Source: Limoniibacter endophyticus (GTDB lineage Bacteria > Pseudomonadota > Alphaproteobacteria > Rhizobiales > Rhizobiaceae). From it: a stretch of 64,000 bases of DNA. The translations under genes and the position numbers were made by a program. The DNA lies in NCBI RefSeq assembly GCF_014652835.1, contig NZ_BMZO01000009.1, positions 125,433 through 189,432 of the forward strand, in the 5' to 3' direction. The notes below the pieces were generated by a model that did not search any database, was not told the origin of the DNA, and was given only the letters and a program-made list of their open reading frames with translations. This document shows positions 52,968-62,499 of this stretch, in pieces; within the stretch, counting starts at the first letter, position 1; each line of letters opens with the position of its first letter.

Positions 52968-53810
52968 CTAGTGCGTTTGAGCCCGGCGACCGCGCGCCAC
53001 GATTTGCGTCGGGTTGACGAAGCGCAACGCAACCAGCAGCCAGATCAATGATGTCACCATGTAGATCACGGCCATCGCATCAATCGCCTGGACCGAGCGT
53101 ACGCCGGCGGCAAATACCGAGTAGTAGAGCGCGACGACCAGCGTCTGACTGGTCGGCCCGGCCGTGAGGAAGGTCAGTTCGAACATCGCAACCGTCCGCA
53201 CCAGAACCAGAAGCATCGCCGCGAGAATACCGGGAAGGAGCATCGGTAGAAGCACGTGATAGAAAAGTTTGAAGGTCCCCGCCCCGAAAACGCGTGCTGC
53301 GGCCTCGATCTTCGGGTCGATCTGCTCGATAAACGGAATCATGACCAGAATGACAAACGGAACCGTCGGCACGAGATTAGCCATGACGACGCCCCAGAAT
53401 GTTCCCCCGACACCCGCCTTGTAGAGCACGGTTGCAAGCGGAATGCCGAACGTGATCGGTGGCACCAGCAAGGGCAGAAGGAAAATCAGAAGCACGAGTT
53501 TCTTGCCCGGGAAATCGCGACGGGCAAAGGCATAGGCTGCTGTCACGCCAAGGAAGCCCGAAAGAACCACCACCGTCAGCACGATCTGAAAAGTGACGAG
53601 CAGGACGTGATCAAGTTGAAACTCAGCCCAGGCAGCCCCATACCAGTTGGTGGTGAAACCATCTGGAAGCCACGTGCCGAGCCAGCGTGTCCCGAAGGAC
53701 GAAACAACCACAGCCATGATGACTGCGAGGACATTGAGGACAAAGAAACCTGTGACGAGCCAGACGGCGGCGATCCAGAGTTTCGACAGAGGAGATGTAT
53801 CGCGGATCAT
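52968..53810 (-). CDS. ABC importer permease (PotC-like)
   Basis: The 280-residue permease has six helices and the EAA-like loop KIEAAARVFGAGTFKLFYHVLLP. TTG 53816 and ATG 53810 are both possible; the ATG is preferred with AAAGGT upstream. It pairs with the next permease. Confidence 0.85.
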   Translation of the reverse strand: MIRDTSPLSKLWIAAVWLVTGFFVLNVLAVIMAVVVSSFGTRWLGTWLPDGFTTNWYGAAWAEFQLDHVLLVTFQIVLTVVVLSGFLGVTAAYAFARRDFPGKKLVLLIFLLPLLVPPITFGIPLATVLYKAGVGGTFWGVVMANLVPTVPFVILVMIPFIEQIDPKIEAAARVFGAGTFKLFYHVLLPMLLPGILAAMLLVLVRTVAMFELTFLTAGPTSQTLVVALYYSVFAAGVRSVQAIDAMAVIYMVTSLIWLLVALRFVNPTQIVARGRRAQTH

Positions 53811-53812
53811 GA

Positions 53813-54742
53813 TCAACCTTTCCCGCCAGCGGTCGAGCCGCGGTAGAAGAGCGAACGCACGCCAAGCAGGGCAGTGACGACCAACAACTGAACGACAGCC
53901 ATGATCATGGCGATCGCCGAAGCCATGGAGTCATCATATTGCTCAAAGGCCGCCTGTGCCGCCGCGATGGAAATGACGCGGGTAGGACCAGACGGTGCGC
54001 CAAGCAGAACGGCAGAAGGAAAGACCGCAAAAGCCTGCACGAAAGTCAGACACGCGGCAACGACAAGGCCAGGAACGAGCAGCGGCAACATGACATGCCG
54101 GAATCGTTGCCAGCTATTTGCACCATGGGTCGCTGCCGCACGCTCCAGTGCGGGATCAATCCCCGTTACGTAGGATAAGGTCAGAAGAAACGTAAAGGGA
54201 AACACTGTAATGATGAGCGATGCGAGCACGCCCCAATAATTATTGACGAGACGAACGGGCGCATCAATCAAGCCGATGGTTATCAAGGTTCGATTGAACC
54301 AGCCCTGCGGCCCAAGGTAATTGAGCAACCCCTCCGCCACCAGAACCGTACCCAACGTAACAGGCAGAACCAAAATCGTCGTCAGCAGACGCTGCCTTTG
54401 CATCAGTCGCACACGCATGGCGATCGGCAGCGCAAACAAGATGCTCAGGATCGTCACCGGCACTGCCAGCCAGAGCGTCGCTCCTATCGTCTTGTACAGG
54501 TAAGGATCGGAGAAGAAGCGCGTATAATTCGCGAAAGCGCTATCGCCCTCCAATGGATTGAAGGACAGAACCAGGCCATAAAGGAAGGGGTAGACAAAAA
54601 CGCCCAGCACGAAAAGCAGTGCAGGCAGAATCATCAACGTCACGCCGTCAATACCTCGATTGGCAAGGCGCTGCCGCAGCGACGGCCGCAAGGTCTTTTG
54701 GCGCACAATCGTTGCAGTCTGTGTGATCTCCGCCATGGTCAT
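53813..54742 (-). CDS. ABC importer permease (PotB-like)
   Basis: The 309-residue permease has six helices, a large first loop, and the EAA-like loop DPALERAAATHGANSWQRFRH. It overlaps the ATPase gene by four bases (ATGA). Confidence 0.86.
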   Translation of the reverse strand: MTMAEITQTATIVRQKTLRPSLRQRLANRGIDGVTLMILPALLFVLGVFVYPFLYGLVLSFNPLEGDSAFANYTRFFSDPYLYKTIGATLWLAVPVTILSILFALPIAMRVRLMQRQRLLTTILVLPVTLGTVLVAEGLLNYLGPQGWFNRTLITIGLIDAPVRLVNNYWGVLASLIITVFPFTFLLTLSYVTGIDPALERAAATHGANSWQRFRHVMLPLLVPGLVVAACLTFVQAFAVFPSAVLLGAPSGPTRVISIAAAQAAFEQYDDSMASAIAMIMAVVQLLVVTALLGVRSLFYRGSTAGGKG

Positions 54743-55812
54743 CCGTGCCCCGCGAAGACAAGCGCTCGTTCGGACGCGATCTGCAAGGCAATTTCAGAGC
54801 CGAGCGTGACGTTTCGCGAGCCATGGAAGATAAGCTCCATACCTTCCGTCGTGCGCGCAGTGCCCACATATTCACGACCGCGGTACTCAATCGTCTCGAC
54901 CGTCGCGTGGATCGCGTTGGGGCCTGAAGACCCTTCGATTACATCGTCCCCTCGCGCGGCAAGCAGGGCCTCGTCCCCGGGTGACAGCGGCGATGTGGCA
55001 GTGCCAGTGAGTTCAGTCCCATTAACGGAAATTGTGACCTGGCCGTCGCGCGCTCGGACAACTTTGCCCGCAACCTTGTTGCGGAAGCCCATAAATTCCG
55101 CAACATCCAGATAATGTGGGCTTTCATAAAGCTCACGCGGTGTCCCGACCTGACGAATAGAACCGTCCCGCAGAACCACGATGCGATCTGCAAGCGAAAG
55201 CGCCTCATCCTGATCATGCGTGACATAGATCGTCGTCGCGCCGAGTTGATTATGGATACGCCGTATCTCAGCCCGCATCTCGAGACGTAGCTTGGCGTCA
55301 AGATTGGACAGAGGCTCATCCATCAGGACCAGTGGCGGCTCAATGACAATAGCGCGAGCAATTGCAACGCGTTGCTGCTGTCCGCCGGACAAATGACCAG
55401 GTAGCTTGTCCCCCTGCCCCTGCAAACGAACAAGTGCCAAGGCTGCATTCGATCGCCGCTCGATCTCCTCCTTGGGAAGCCCGCGCATCTTCAGCCCAAA
55501 GCCGACATTCTGCCGCACGGTCATATGTGGAAAGAGCGCGTAGTTTTGAAAGACCATGCCGAAGCCGCGATCTTCAGGCTTCAACTGATCGATCCGCTGG
55601 TTATCGATATAGATACCGCCGCCGGTCGTTCCCAAAAGCCCGGCAATGCAGTTCAACGCCGTCGATTTTCCGCAACCCGAAGGTCCCAGCAAGGCGACAA
55701 ACTCTCCTTTATTAATGACAAGGTCGATCTCGTTGAGCGCATTGAAATTGCCGAAGGCACGGCTCACGCGGTCAAGGCGAAGTTCACTGAATGATGTCGA
55801 AGCCAGTGACAT
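54739..55812 (-). CDS. ABC importer ATPase (PotA/UgpC-like)
   Basis: The 357-residue ATPase has Walker [10 protein letters not shown], signature [15 protein letters not shown], Walker [13 protein letters not shown] and a C-terminal TOBE domain. It powers the permease pair; its binding protein is encoded just before it. Confidence 0.9.
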   Translation of the reverse strand: MSLASTSFSELRLDRVSRAFGNFNALNEIDLVINKGEFVALLGPSGCGKSTALNCIAGLLGTTGGGIYIDNQRIDQLKPEDRGFGMVFQNYALFPHMTVRQNVGFGLKMRGLPKEEIERRSNAALALVRLQGQGDKLPGHLSGGQQQRVAIARAIVIEPPLVLMDEPLSNLDAKLRLEMRAEIRRIHNQLGATTIYVTHDQDEALSLADRIVVLRDGSIRQVGTPRELYESPHYLDVAEFMGFRNKVAGKVVRARDGQVTISVNGTELTGTATSPLSPGDEALLAARGDDVIEGSSGPNAIHATVETIEYRGREYVGTARTTEGMELIFHGSRNVTLGSEIALQIASERALVFAGHG

Positions 55813-55848
55813 GCCGATGCTCCATCTGAATATCGAAGATATGGCTGG

Positions 55849-55880
55849 CGAGATCGCGGCAGCACGTTGCCGCGATCTCG
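55849..55880 (-). promoter_or_regulatory. Perfect 13-bp hairpin between binding-protein and ATPase genes
   Basis: CGAGATCGCGGCA and TGCCGCGATCTCG flank a six-base loop in the 84 bases after the binding-protein stop. No U-run follows on the minus strand. It probably protects the binding-protein mRNA or attenuates the downstream genes. Confidence 0.65.
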
Positions 55881-55896
55881 TTCGGGTTAGATGCCG

Positions 55897-57078
55897 TCAG
55901 CTGGCCGCGACGTCTTCATCCCAGCGTCGGAATGCCGTCACCAAAGCCTCCGGCTCCAGCGGCAATTCAATGGGATTATTGGCGATCCAATCTTCATATT
56001 CGGGACGCCCGAACTCCTTGATGACATCCTGGCTCTCCTGGGGAGCCATCTCGAGCGTCACGTCCTTCACCGCAGGCCCTGGATAGAAATAGCCTTTGTC
56101 ATAAGAATAGGCCTGCTGCTGCGGTTGCAGCGCATATTTGATGAACTCGAGCAGGACGGCAATCTTTTCTTCGGAAACGCCTTTCGGAATTGCGAAATAG
56201 TGGGCGTCGCAAACCCAGTGGAAACCGTCAAGTTTGGCAACAGCCGCTTCCTTCTGCACGACACCGAGCGCACGTGGATTAATATCCCAACCCGTTGTAG
56301 TCACAGTCATATCGCGAGTGCCTTCACCCAGCTCTTTCATCAGGGCGCCAGTACCGGCCGGGTAATATTCGATGTTCTTGTGAAGCTCCTTTAGATACTC
56401 CCACGTCTTGTCCCAGCCCTTCGCCGGATCTTTCGGATCAGTGTCTTTCAAAAGATAAGGCAGGCCCATCAGGAAAGTGCGCCCAGGGCCGGAATTCGCC
56501 GGGCGGGCATAGATGAACTTGTTCTTGTTCTCTTTCGTCCAGTCGAGAAGCTCCTGCGCAGTCGTTGGCACCTTCTGAACCTTGTCCGGCATATATTCAA
56601 GAAGAGGCCCGGACGGGTAGTAGGAAACGACGACGCCCTTGCCTTTCGACTGCTCTTGCATGCGCCAGGCAGGATCAAGATAGAGTTCCTGGAGATTGGG
56701 CAGGCCGTTTTCGGGCAGTGCGATAATATCCGTCCAGATGTCATCGGCAAGACCAGCGGACAGGGCATCCGGACCGATGATGACTAGATCTATGTCGATC
56801 CGATTGGCGCGTTGCTGCGCACGGACTTTGCCCGGAAGTTCTGGTGCGGGCGCCTTGTTGAAAGTGAAGCGCGACACGAGATCGCTCTTATCCTTGGCAA
56901 AATTCTCGAAAATCGGTTGTGTCAGTGCCAAATTGCCGGCAGCGTCAATGACGTTGAGGGCGACGGGTGCCGAAGGCAGCTTTGCCGATTGTGCCAGAAG
57001 CTGGCTCGGCAAAACGATCCCGGTCGCGGCTATGCCGGTACCAGCCAGAAAACGGCGGCGCGTGATTTCGTATTTCAT
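55897..57078 (-). CDS. Putrescine/iron-type ABC substrate-binding protein
   Basis: The 393-residue protein has a Tat leader (TRRRFLAGTGIAATGIVLP) and the SBP family 1/PotD pattern: RANRIDIDLVIIGPDAL, LLEYMPDKV and DYAIPKGVSEE-like segments. Together with the operon it would import a sugar acid or polyamine-like solute. The exact ligand cannot be told. Confidence 0.86.
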   Translation of the reverse strand: MKYEITRRRFLAGTGIAATGIVLPSQLLAQSAKLPSAPVALNVIDAAGNLALTQPIFENFAKDKSDLVSRFTFNKAPAPELPGKVRAQQRANRIDIDLVIIGPDALSAGLADDIWTDIIALPENGLPNLQELYLDPAWRMQEQSKGKGVVVSYYPSGPLLEYMPDKVQKVPTTAQELLDWTKENKNKFIYARPANSGPGRTFLMGLPYLLKDTDPKDPAKGWDKTWEYLKELHKNIEYYPAGTGALMKELGEGTRDMTVTTTGWDINPRALGVVQKEAAVAKLDGFHWVCDAHYFAIPKGVSEEKIAVLLEFIKYALQPQQQAYSYDKGYFYPGPAVKDVTLEMAPQESQDVIKEFGRPEYEDWIANNPIELPLEPEALVTAFRRWDEDVAAS

Positions 57079-57148
57079 GACTTACTCCTCCAGTTGTCAT
57101 GGTACGTCTTCGTATCCCTCCCCGGACCGAAGACCCATTGCTTATTCA

Positions 57149-57427
57149 TCAGGCCATTTCGACTTCATTCCACTGCTGTAAAACTTTACTCAGCGCGTCC
57201 CGATCTGCGGCATTGAGCGCTGGCAAGCCAGGCAGCCGGACCGGCCGCCTCGTATCCTTTAATCTGCATCGCTTCCTTCACGACGATGACATTTACGCCG
57301 TTATGATGTTTCGTACGCACGGGTTCAAAGGGGCGGTGGCGTCGACCAACGTTCAAGCACGCGGATAATTTCCCGCTTCCAACGCCTTAAGTGTCCATGA
57401 AGCATGCGGCGGTAGTCGTTGATCCAT
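57149..57427 (-). pseudogene. Decayed DapA-like (dihydrodipicolinate synthase-family) gene
   Basis: Minus-strand fragments in three frames match the C-terminal part of this aldolase family: ALEAGNYPRA and TLVDATAP, then FEPVRTKHHNG and VVKEAMQIKGY, then LPALNAADRDALSKVL. An in-frame stop and at least two frameshifts separate them. A strong ribosome-binding sequence (GGGGAGGAAA) precedes ATG 57427, but no N-terminal half is present. Such aldolases cleave 2-keto-3-deoxy sugar acids, the step after the dehydratase. Confidence 0.65.
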
Positions 57428-57446
57428 TTTCCTCCCCGATCCGTCG

Positions 57447-58136
57447 CTAGAAAACGAGTTCGATATGCGTTTTGCCGGCAAGCAGGATATGTTCGCGCAT
57501 GAGTCGCTCTGCCTCATCCTCATTTCGCGTGACGATAGCCTTCATGATGGCTTCATGTTCCAGAAACGATGCCCGGCGAACATCTTCCCGGCTCAGAACC
57601 GTCTTGCGGGCTGCATGATTGTACGTCCTTTGCGCATTCTGCAGCCGGCGCAGATAATCGCAACCGGAGGCCTCGTGGACCGCATCGTGAAACCGCTCGT
57701 TCAATCCAATCAGTTCGTTGATCGACCCTGCCTCCACCACAAGCCGCATCTCTTCGATAACTGATCGCAGCTGATCAAACGCCTCCTCCGATGCATGCTT
57801 GGCCGCTTGGCGAGCAATGATGCTTTCGAGCGCCGCCCGTGCAAGCGTCATCTCCTCCGCCTGCCGCTCCGAGAAGGTGACAAAGCTCCCCCTTCGCGGT
57901 TCCGTGCGGACCAGGCCCTCCGCCTCAAGTTGGCGGAGCGCTTCCTTGAGAGGGCTGGTGCTGGTGCCTAGTTCCGAAGCAAGTTGCCGCTCATTAAGCT
58001 TCAGCCCTGTGCGCAGCCGTCCCGAAATAATGGCTTGACGAAGCTCTTCATGTACGTGCTCGCGCAGGCTGCGAACCTTGATCGGCTCAAGCAGTACGCG
58101 ATCTTCCTGCTCATTCCGAGCAACGGTGCCGTCCAT
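57447..58136 (-). CDS. GntR-family (FCD) regulator of the sugar-acid cluster
   Basis: The 229-residue regulator has an N-terminal winged helix (HVHEELRQAIISGRL ... LASELGTSTSPLKEALRQLE) and an FCD effector domain with conserved acidic and His residues (ERFHDAVHEASG). The start at 58136 is chosen. A perfect palindrome about 50 bases upstream may be its operator. Confidence 0.85.
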   Translation of the reverse strand: MDGTVARNEQEDRVLLEPIKVRSLREHVHEELRQAIISGRLRTGLKLNERQLASELGTSTSPLKEALRQLEAEGLVRTEPRRGSFVTFSERQAEEMTLARAALESIIARQAAKHASEEAFDQLRSVIEEMRLVVEAGSINELIGLNERFHDAVHEASGCDYLRRLQNAQRTYNHAARKTVLSREDVRRASFLEHEAIMKAIVTRNEDEAERLMREHILLAGKTHIELVF

Positions 58137-58185
58137 GATCTTCCTCCTGATATTATCGCTATAGCCCGCCATCTGGCATGTCAAT

Positions 58186-58201
58186 ATCTGATGTATCAGA
58201 T
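58186..58201. promoter_or_regulatory. Palindrome ATCTGATGTATCAGAT, likely GntR operator
   Basis: Seven-base arms (ATCTGAT/ATCAGAT) with a two-base centre, 50 bases before the gntR start codon, suit a dimeric GntR-family repressor. No second copy was found upstream of the transport genes by eye. Confidence 0.5.
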
Positions 58202-58480
58202 TTCAGAGGCGGGCTTTTCCCATTGTACGTACGCCTGCGCACGTCAGGAATCCATGCTCCGAAGGTGATCGCCAGAGTAGACAGGATGTGAAGAGAAGCG
58301 CGCCTGCTCGGCTGTGCAAAAGCAGGGCCTCCGGAACTGTTCAACAGGCGCGCGCAATACGTGGACTGCCTGAATCCGGAACTGAAAGCTGAAGAGCTAA
58401 ATCGAAAGGCCAGCCTACCCTTGGTGAGAGGCCATGCCTAAGGTCGAAAACATAACAGAGCAAAAGTGCTGAACAGATGA
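58202..58480. other. Intergenic stretch with nothing recognised
   Basis: About 280 bases between the palindrome upstream of gntR and the gapR terminator. No gene, RNA or repeat was recognised. Confidence 0.35.
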
Positions 58481-58520
58481 TTGCACTGCCGATAACCAAA
58501 CGACGTGATCGGCAGTGCAA
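58481..58520 (-). terminator. Hairpin terminator after gapR
   Basis: TTGCACTGCCGAT pairs perfectly with ATCGGCAGTGCAA (13 bp). It lies about ten bases downstream of the gapR stop on the minus strand. Confidence 0.75.
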
Positions 58521-58529
58521 ATTGGAAAA

Positions 58530-58790
58530 TTATACCATTCCCAAAGCGGACTTGTAGAGGTCTAGCATGGCCTCTTCCTCTTCGCGCTCGGTCGGCTCCT
58601 GCTTACGCAGACGGATGATGGCACGCAATACCTTTACGTCAAAGCCGTTGCCCTTGGCCTCTGCGTAGACATCCTTGATATCCTCGGCGATGGCTTTTTT
58701 GTCTTCCTCCAGGCGTTCGATGCGTTCGATGATCGCACGAAGCTGGCCGGCAGCCACGCTCTGGCTTGGCTCAGTAATATCGTCTGACAT
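58530..58790 (-). CDS. gapR: GapR, DUF2312 DNA-binding protein
   Basis: The 86-residue protein is a coiled coil with [18 protein letters not shown] and [24 protein letters not shown], the hallmarks of GapR. Caulobacter GapR binds overtwisted, A/T-rich DNA and aids replication and topology. It has its own strong terminator. Identity is by sequence features; its role here is inferred. Confidence 0.9.
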   Translation of the reverse strand: MSDDITEPSQSVAAGQLRAIIERIERLEEDKKAIAEDIKDVYAEAKGNGFDVKVLRAIIRLRKQEPTEREEEEAMLDLYKSALGMV

Positions 58791-58925
58791 GCTTTACTCC
58801 GGACTGTGATGAATTGGCGAGTTGAACACGCTCGCGAGAATGAGTGGGGGGTTCGATGCCGGAGGATGCGGCCAAGGTCAAGCCGCAATGAGATCAACTT
58901 TCTCTGCTGCATCCATTGCGGGCTT

Positions 58926-59201
58926 TCAGGGATGCGGTTTCTTTTCGCCGGTCTGGTGCTTGGCCTGCCATGATTCATACGTTTCGCCGTAAACATGCTG
59001 GCGCGCCTCCTCCTTCGTCAGCGCATGACCGGCATCATTTGCCGCCTCCTGGTACCAACGTGCAAGGCAGTTGCGGCAAAAGCCAGCCAGTTCCATCAAA
59101 TCGATGTTCTGGACATCGGTACGCTCGGAGAGATGCGCAAGCAGGCGACGAAAAGCAGCGGCTTCAAGCTTTTCCTGATCGGTCTGTGAGATTTTCGTCA
59201 T
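58926..59201 (-). CDS. DUF1244 family protein
   Basis: The 91-residue protein has RRLLAHLSERTDVQNIDLMELAGFCRNCLARWY, followed by EARQHVYGETYESWQAKHQ. This fits the small DUF1244 family, which is often found near metabolic genes in alphaproteobacteria and has conserved Cys residues. Function unknown. Confidence 0.75.
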   Translation of the reverse strand: MTKISQTDQEKLEAAAFRRLLAHLSERTDVQNIDLMELAGFCRNCLARWYQEAANDAGHALTKEEARQHVYGETYESWQAKHQTGEKKPHP

Positions 59202-59442
59202 TTCGACTTTATCGGTACTTGTTTATCGAGAAGAAGGAATCGGCCCTTATTCTGACATGACGGGGTGGCAACGGCAAACGTGAACTAGCAGGTTGCGGTT
59301 TGGGATGCTCGCCTCATTCGCGCCCCTGGTGGGTGTTCAACTGATCGAAACTATCTCCTTGTTTTCATGCAACTCCGCGCAAAACCGGTTCCCGTTTTGG
59401 TTGGAGTTGCTATAAAGACCTCTGGTGCAGGATTCGGAGAGA

Positions 59443-59934
59443 ATGCAGCGCATGACGTTTTCCCTGAAACGAAATAGCCACATGCAAAGCTGGGGGCTCG
59501 CGGCCTTCGTTTTTTTTGCGGCATTGATGGGATCGCCGCTCGCGGCCAAGGCAGATTTTCGCGTGTGCAACGCGACCCAGCAATTGGTGGGCGTGGCAAT
59601 CGGCTATCGCGGCGAAGCAGGCTGGGTGACGGAGGGCTGGTGGACGATCGAAGGCTCCTCCTGCAAGACATTGCTGGAAGGCCCACTCGCGGCCCGCTAT
59701 TATTATCTCTATGCTGAAGACGCCGAACGCGGCGGTCGTTGGGACGGCCCCATTCAGATGTGCGTAGCCGAGAATCAGTTCAAAATCGCCGGTGTAACAG
59801 ATTGTTTTGCGCGCGGTTTTCAGCGCGCAGGCTTTCAGGAGCACGATACCGGCCAGCAGTCGAGCTGGATGGTTCAATTGACGGACGCACCATCCAATCC
59901 AGCAACCCCTGCACTGCCCGCCCAGTCACCCTAA
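59443..59934 (+). CDS. DUF1036 family exported protein
   Basis: The 163-residue protein has a signal peptide (WGLAAFVFFAALMGSPLAAKA) and the DUF1036 pattern DFRVCNATQQLVGVAIGYR, TEGWWTIEGSSCKTLLEGPL, YYYLYAEDA. GGAGAG lies before the ATG at 59443. Function unknown; it precedes pyk by 24 bases and may share its transcript. Confidence 0.8.
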   Translation: MQRMTFSLKRNSHMQSWGLAAFVFFAALMGSPLAAKADFRVCNATQQLVGVAIGYRGEAGWVTEGWWTIEGSSCKTLLEGPLAARYYYLYAEDAERGGRWDGPIQMCVAENQFKIAGVTDCFARGFQRAGFQEHDTGQQSSWMVQLTDAPSNPATPALPAQSP

Positions 59935-59958
59935 CCCCAGTCGAGATAGAACAATTTC

Positions 59959-61395
59959 ATGAGACGCAGCCGCAAGGTCAAAATCCTCGCCACACTTGGT
60001 CCCGCTTCCTCCGAAGAGGAAATGATCCGCAAGCTGTTCGATGCAGGAGCAGACTGCTTCCGCGTCAACATGAGCCACGCAGATCACGCGCTGATGCGTA
60101 CGCTCGTCGCCCGTATCCGCAACGTGGAGAAAGCCGTCGGGCGTCCCATCGGCATTCTTGCCGATCTTCAGGGGCCGAAGCTGCGTGTCGGGAAGTTTGC
60201 AAAGGGTTCTGTCGAACTGAAACCTGGCGCTATCTTCACGCTGGATGGCCAGGATAAGCCAGGCGATGAAACGCGCGCATACCTGCCGCATCCGGAAATT
60301 CTGGAAGCTGTGCAGCCAGGACATCGGCTGTTGATCGACGACGGCAAGCTCCAACTCATATGCGAGAAGACCGATGGCAAGGCGCTGACCTGCAAGGTCG
60401 TGGCTGGAACAAAGATTTCCGACCGCAAGGGTGTGTCGCTACCCGACACGGATCTCGCCGTAGGTGCGCTGACAGAGAAAGATCGAAAAGACCTCGATGC
60501 TGTGCTCGACGCTGGCGTGGACTGGATCGCGCTATCATTTATTCAGCGTCCCGAAGATCTGGCTGAAGCGCGAAAGGTTGCGCGCGGGCGGGCAAGCCTG
60601 CTTGCCAAGATCGAGAAGCCGCAGGCAGTCAATCGCCTGGCGGAAATCATTGAACTATCCGATGCCCTGATGGTCGCGCGCGGTGACCTTGGCGTTGAAA
60701 TGCCGCTCGAGGCCGTTCCCGGCATTCAAAAACAGATCACGCGCGCGGCGCGGAGAGCGGGTAAGCCCGTCGTCGTAGCAACGCAGATGCTGGAATCAAT
60801 GATCAGTGCGCCTGTCCCCACACGCGCGGAAGTTTCGGATGTGGCCACGGCCGTCTTCGAAGGGGCTGACGCTATCATGCTTTCGGCCGAATCGGCTGCC
60901 GGACAATATCCGGTCGAAGCGGTCGCCACAATGAATCGCATAGCCGAGCAAGTCGAGCGCGATCCAACCTATCCGGTCATTATTAGCAATCAGCGCGGAG
61001 AGCCGGAGGCCACCGGCGCGGATGCAGTGTCGCTCGCAGCCCGCCAGATCGGCGAAACGCTGCGTCTGTCTACCATTATCTGCTACACTTCCTCTGGAAC
61101 TACCGGTCTTCGTGCCGCGCGCGAGCGTCCGCAGGTGCCGATTGTCACGCTCTCACCTATCGTTGAGACGGCGCGTCGGCTGGCGCTAGTCTGGGGCACC
61201 CACAGCGTCGTGACCGAGGATGCCCACGACCTGGACGATATGGTGAACCGCGCCTGCCGTATCGCTTATGAAGAAAATTTTGCAAATCCAGGTGATCGCG
61301 TCATTGTCACAGCGGGCATTCCTTTCGGCACACCGGGCGCCACCAATATGCTGCGCATCGCGTATATCGGCTCGGACGGCCGCGGCGGCATTTAA
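59959..61395 (+). CDS. pyk: Pyruvate kinase
   Basis: The 478-residue enzyme converts phosphoenolpyruvate and ADP to pyruvate and ATP. RKVKILATLGPASSEEE, NMSHADHALMRTLV, the active-site region LLAKIEKPQAV, and MVARGDLGVEMP are intact. Length is normal for the bacterial form. Confidence 0.97.
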   Translation: MRRSRKVKILATLGPASSEEEMIRKLFDAGADCFRVNMSHADHALMRTLVARIRNVEKAVGRPIGILADLQGPKLRVGKFAKGSVELKPGAIFTLDGQDKPGDETRAYLPHPEILEAVQPGHRLLIDDGKLQLICEKTDGKALTCKVVAGTKISDRKGVSLPDTDLAVGALTEKDRKDLDAVLDAGVDWIALSFIQRPEDLAEARKVARGRASLLAKIEKPQAVNRLAEIIELSDALMVARGDLGVEMPLEAVPGIQKQITRAARRAGKPVVVATQMLESMISAPVPTRAEVSDVATAVFEGADAIMLSAESAAGQYPVEAVATMNRIAEQVERDPTYPVIISNQRGEPEATGADAVSLAARQIGETLRLSTIICYTSSGTTGLRAARERPQVPIVTLSPIVETARRLALVWGTHSVVTEDAHDLDDMVNRACRIAYEENFANPGDRVIVTAGIPFGTPGATNMLRIAYIGSDGRGGI

Positions 61396-61464
61396 GACGG
61401 TGCCCTAGCCTCTTTCTACCCGAACTCGTTTTATGCAAGCATGATTGCAGAGGAAGGGCAGTCG

Positions 61465-62058
61465 TCAGATCGCCCTTCCGTCCAACTCGTTGAAAAGATC
61501 GAAATAGGCCTGCTGCGCATCAGGCGCCGTGGGATAGACGCCGAGCAGGCGCTCCAATACCCGAAGCGCCTGCTTCTTGTTGCCTTCCGCCTGCAGGAGT
61601 TGAGCATAAGCAGCAAGAATGGCGGGGTGCCGTGGCTCAAGCGACAGCGCCTTTCGCATGTCGGCCTTCGACTTCTCAAAATCCTGGGTGATTATATAAA
61701 TTGTTGCGCGCAGACCATAAGCTTCGGCGTAGTCGGGATCGATTATGGTAATCTGATCGAGAAAGTCGAGCGCAACACCGAAATTCTGGTTGCCAACCGC
61801 CTCCTGCGCCCAGCCCATCATTAAATCGACGGTTTCGCTGCCCGAGTGCGACAGGCTCGTCCGGATACGCGCTGCAATACGGGCGGCTGCTTGAGGATTG
61901 GACGTTTTCTTCAGCGTCTCAAACAAGCCGTCAAGCTCGGCTTTCTGGTCTTTTGCAACGACCGAAACCCCGCGCTTCTCCTGGCCGGTCTGCTGCGCGG
62001 ACACCGGCGAGATAAGAAGCGCCATAGCCATGGCCAAACATGCGAAAACGTTCCTCAT
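61465..62058 (-). CDS. Exported TPR-repeat protein
   Basis: The 197-residue protein has a signal peptide (MRNVFACLAMAMALLISPVSA) and tetratricopeptide repeats (EAVGNQNFGVALDFLDQI, AYGLRATIYIITQDFEKSKA, AYAQLLQAEGNKKQALRVL). It would bind partners in the periplasm. Start at 62058 is chosen over an ATG at 62094 as it opens the signal peptide. Confidence 0.78.
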   Translation of the reverse strand: MRNVFACLAMAMALLISPVSAQQTGQEKRGVSVVAKDQKAELDGLFETLKKTSNPQAAARIAARIRTSLSHSGSETVDLMMGWAQEAVGNQNFGVALDFLDQITIIDPDYAEAYGLRATIYIITQDFEKSKADMRKALSLEPRHPAILAAYAQLLQAEGNKKQALRVLERLLGVYPTAPDAQQAYFDLFNELDGRAI

Positions 62059-62218
62059 GTCCGGACCATAATCCCTGACATACGGAACGTTCAAGCCGAT
62101 TTTTCTGAAAGAATTGCGATAAGCTTCACGAAAGCGATATGGCGCGGGTCTAAACCGGACCGGATCGTACAGCCTGTCAAAGGCTCGCCGACGCCATCAC
62201 AATTTTTCCCATCGTGTA

Positions 62219-62240
62219 TTCGAAGTCATTCGACTTCGAA
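62219..62240 (-). terminator. Perfect 9-bp hairpin after rpmJ
   Basis: TTCGAAGTC and GACTTCGAA pair around ATTC, just after the rpmJ stop on the minus strand. There is no long U-run, so it is a weak terminator or a 3'-end stabiliser. Confidence 0.6.
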
Positions 62241-62247
62241 GTGCCGA

Positions 62248-62373
62248 TCAGCCTTGGCGAGCCTTGAAACGCGGGTTCAGCTTGTTGATGATATAGATGC
62301 GGCCCTTGCGGCGCACGAGACGGTTTTCACGATGACGTGCCTTGAGGGCCTTGAGCGAGTTCTTGATCTTCAT
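62248..62373 (-). CDS. rpmJ: Ribosomal protein L36, zinc-free form
   Basis: The 41-residue protein reads [17 protein letters not shown] and ends [10 protein letters not shown]. The Cys/His zinc ligands of the C+ form are absent. This matches the alphaproteobacterial L36 and parallels the zinc-free L31 at 24216-24437. Confidence 0.95.
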   Translation of the reverse strand: MKIKNSLKALKARHRENRLVRRKGRIYIINKLNPRFKARQG

Positions 62374-62417
62374 GGTCTTATCCGTCAGGAATTGCGGCCT
62401 AGCGCCGAACACAAATG

Positions 62418-62439
62418 AAAAGCGCGCCTGAAGACGCGC
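62418..62439 (-). terminator. Terminator after purK
   Basis: On the minus strand, GCGCG and CGCGC flank an eight-base loop and are followed by UUUU. It lies about 60 bases downstream of the purK stop. Confidence 0.65.
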
Positions 62440-62499
62440 CCGAAGTTGGCAATGCTCTTACCCTTGAGCCGGCTGCCTGTCAACCGCAGCGCGATCGAT

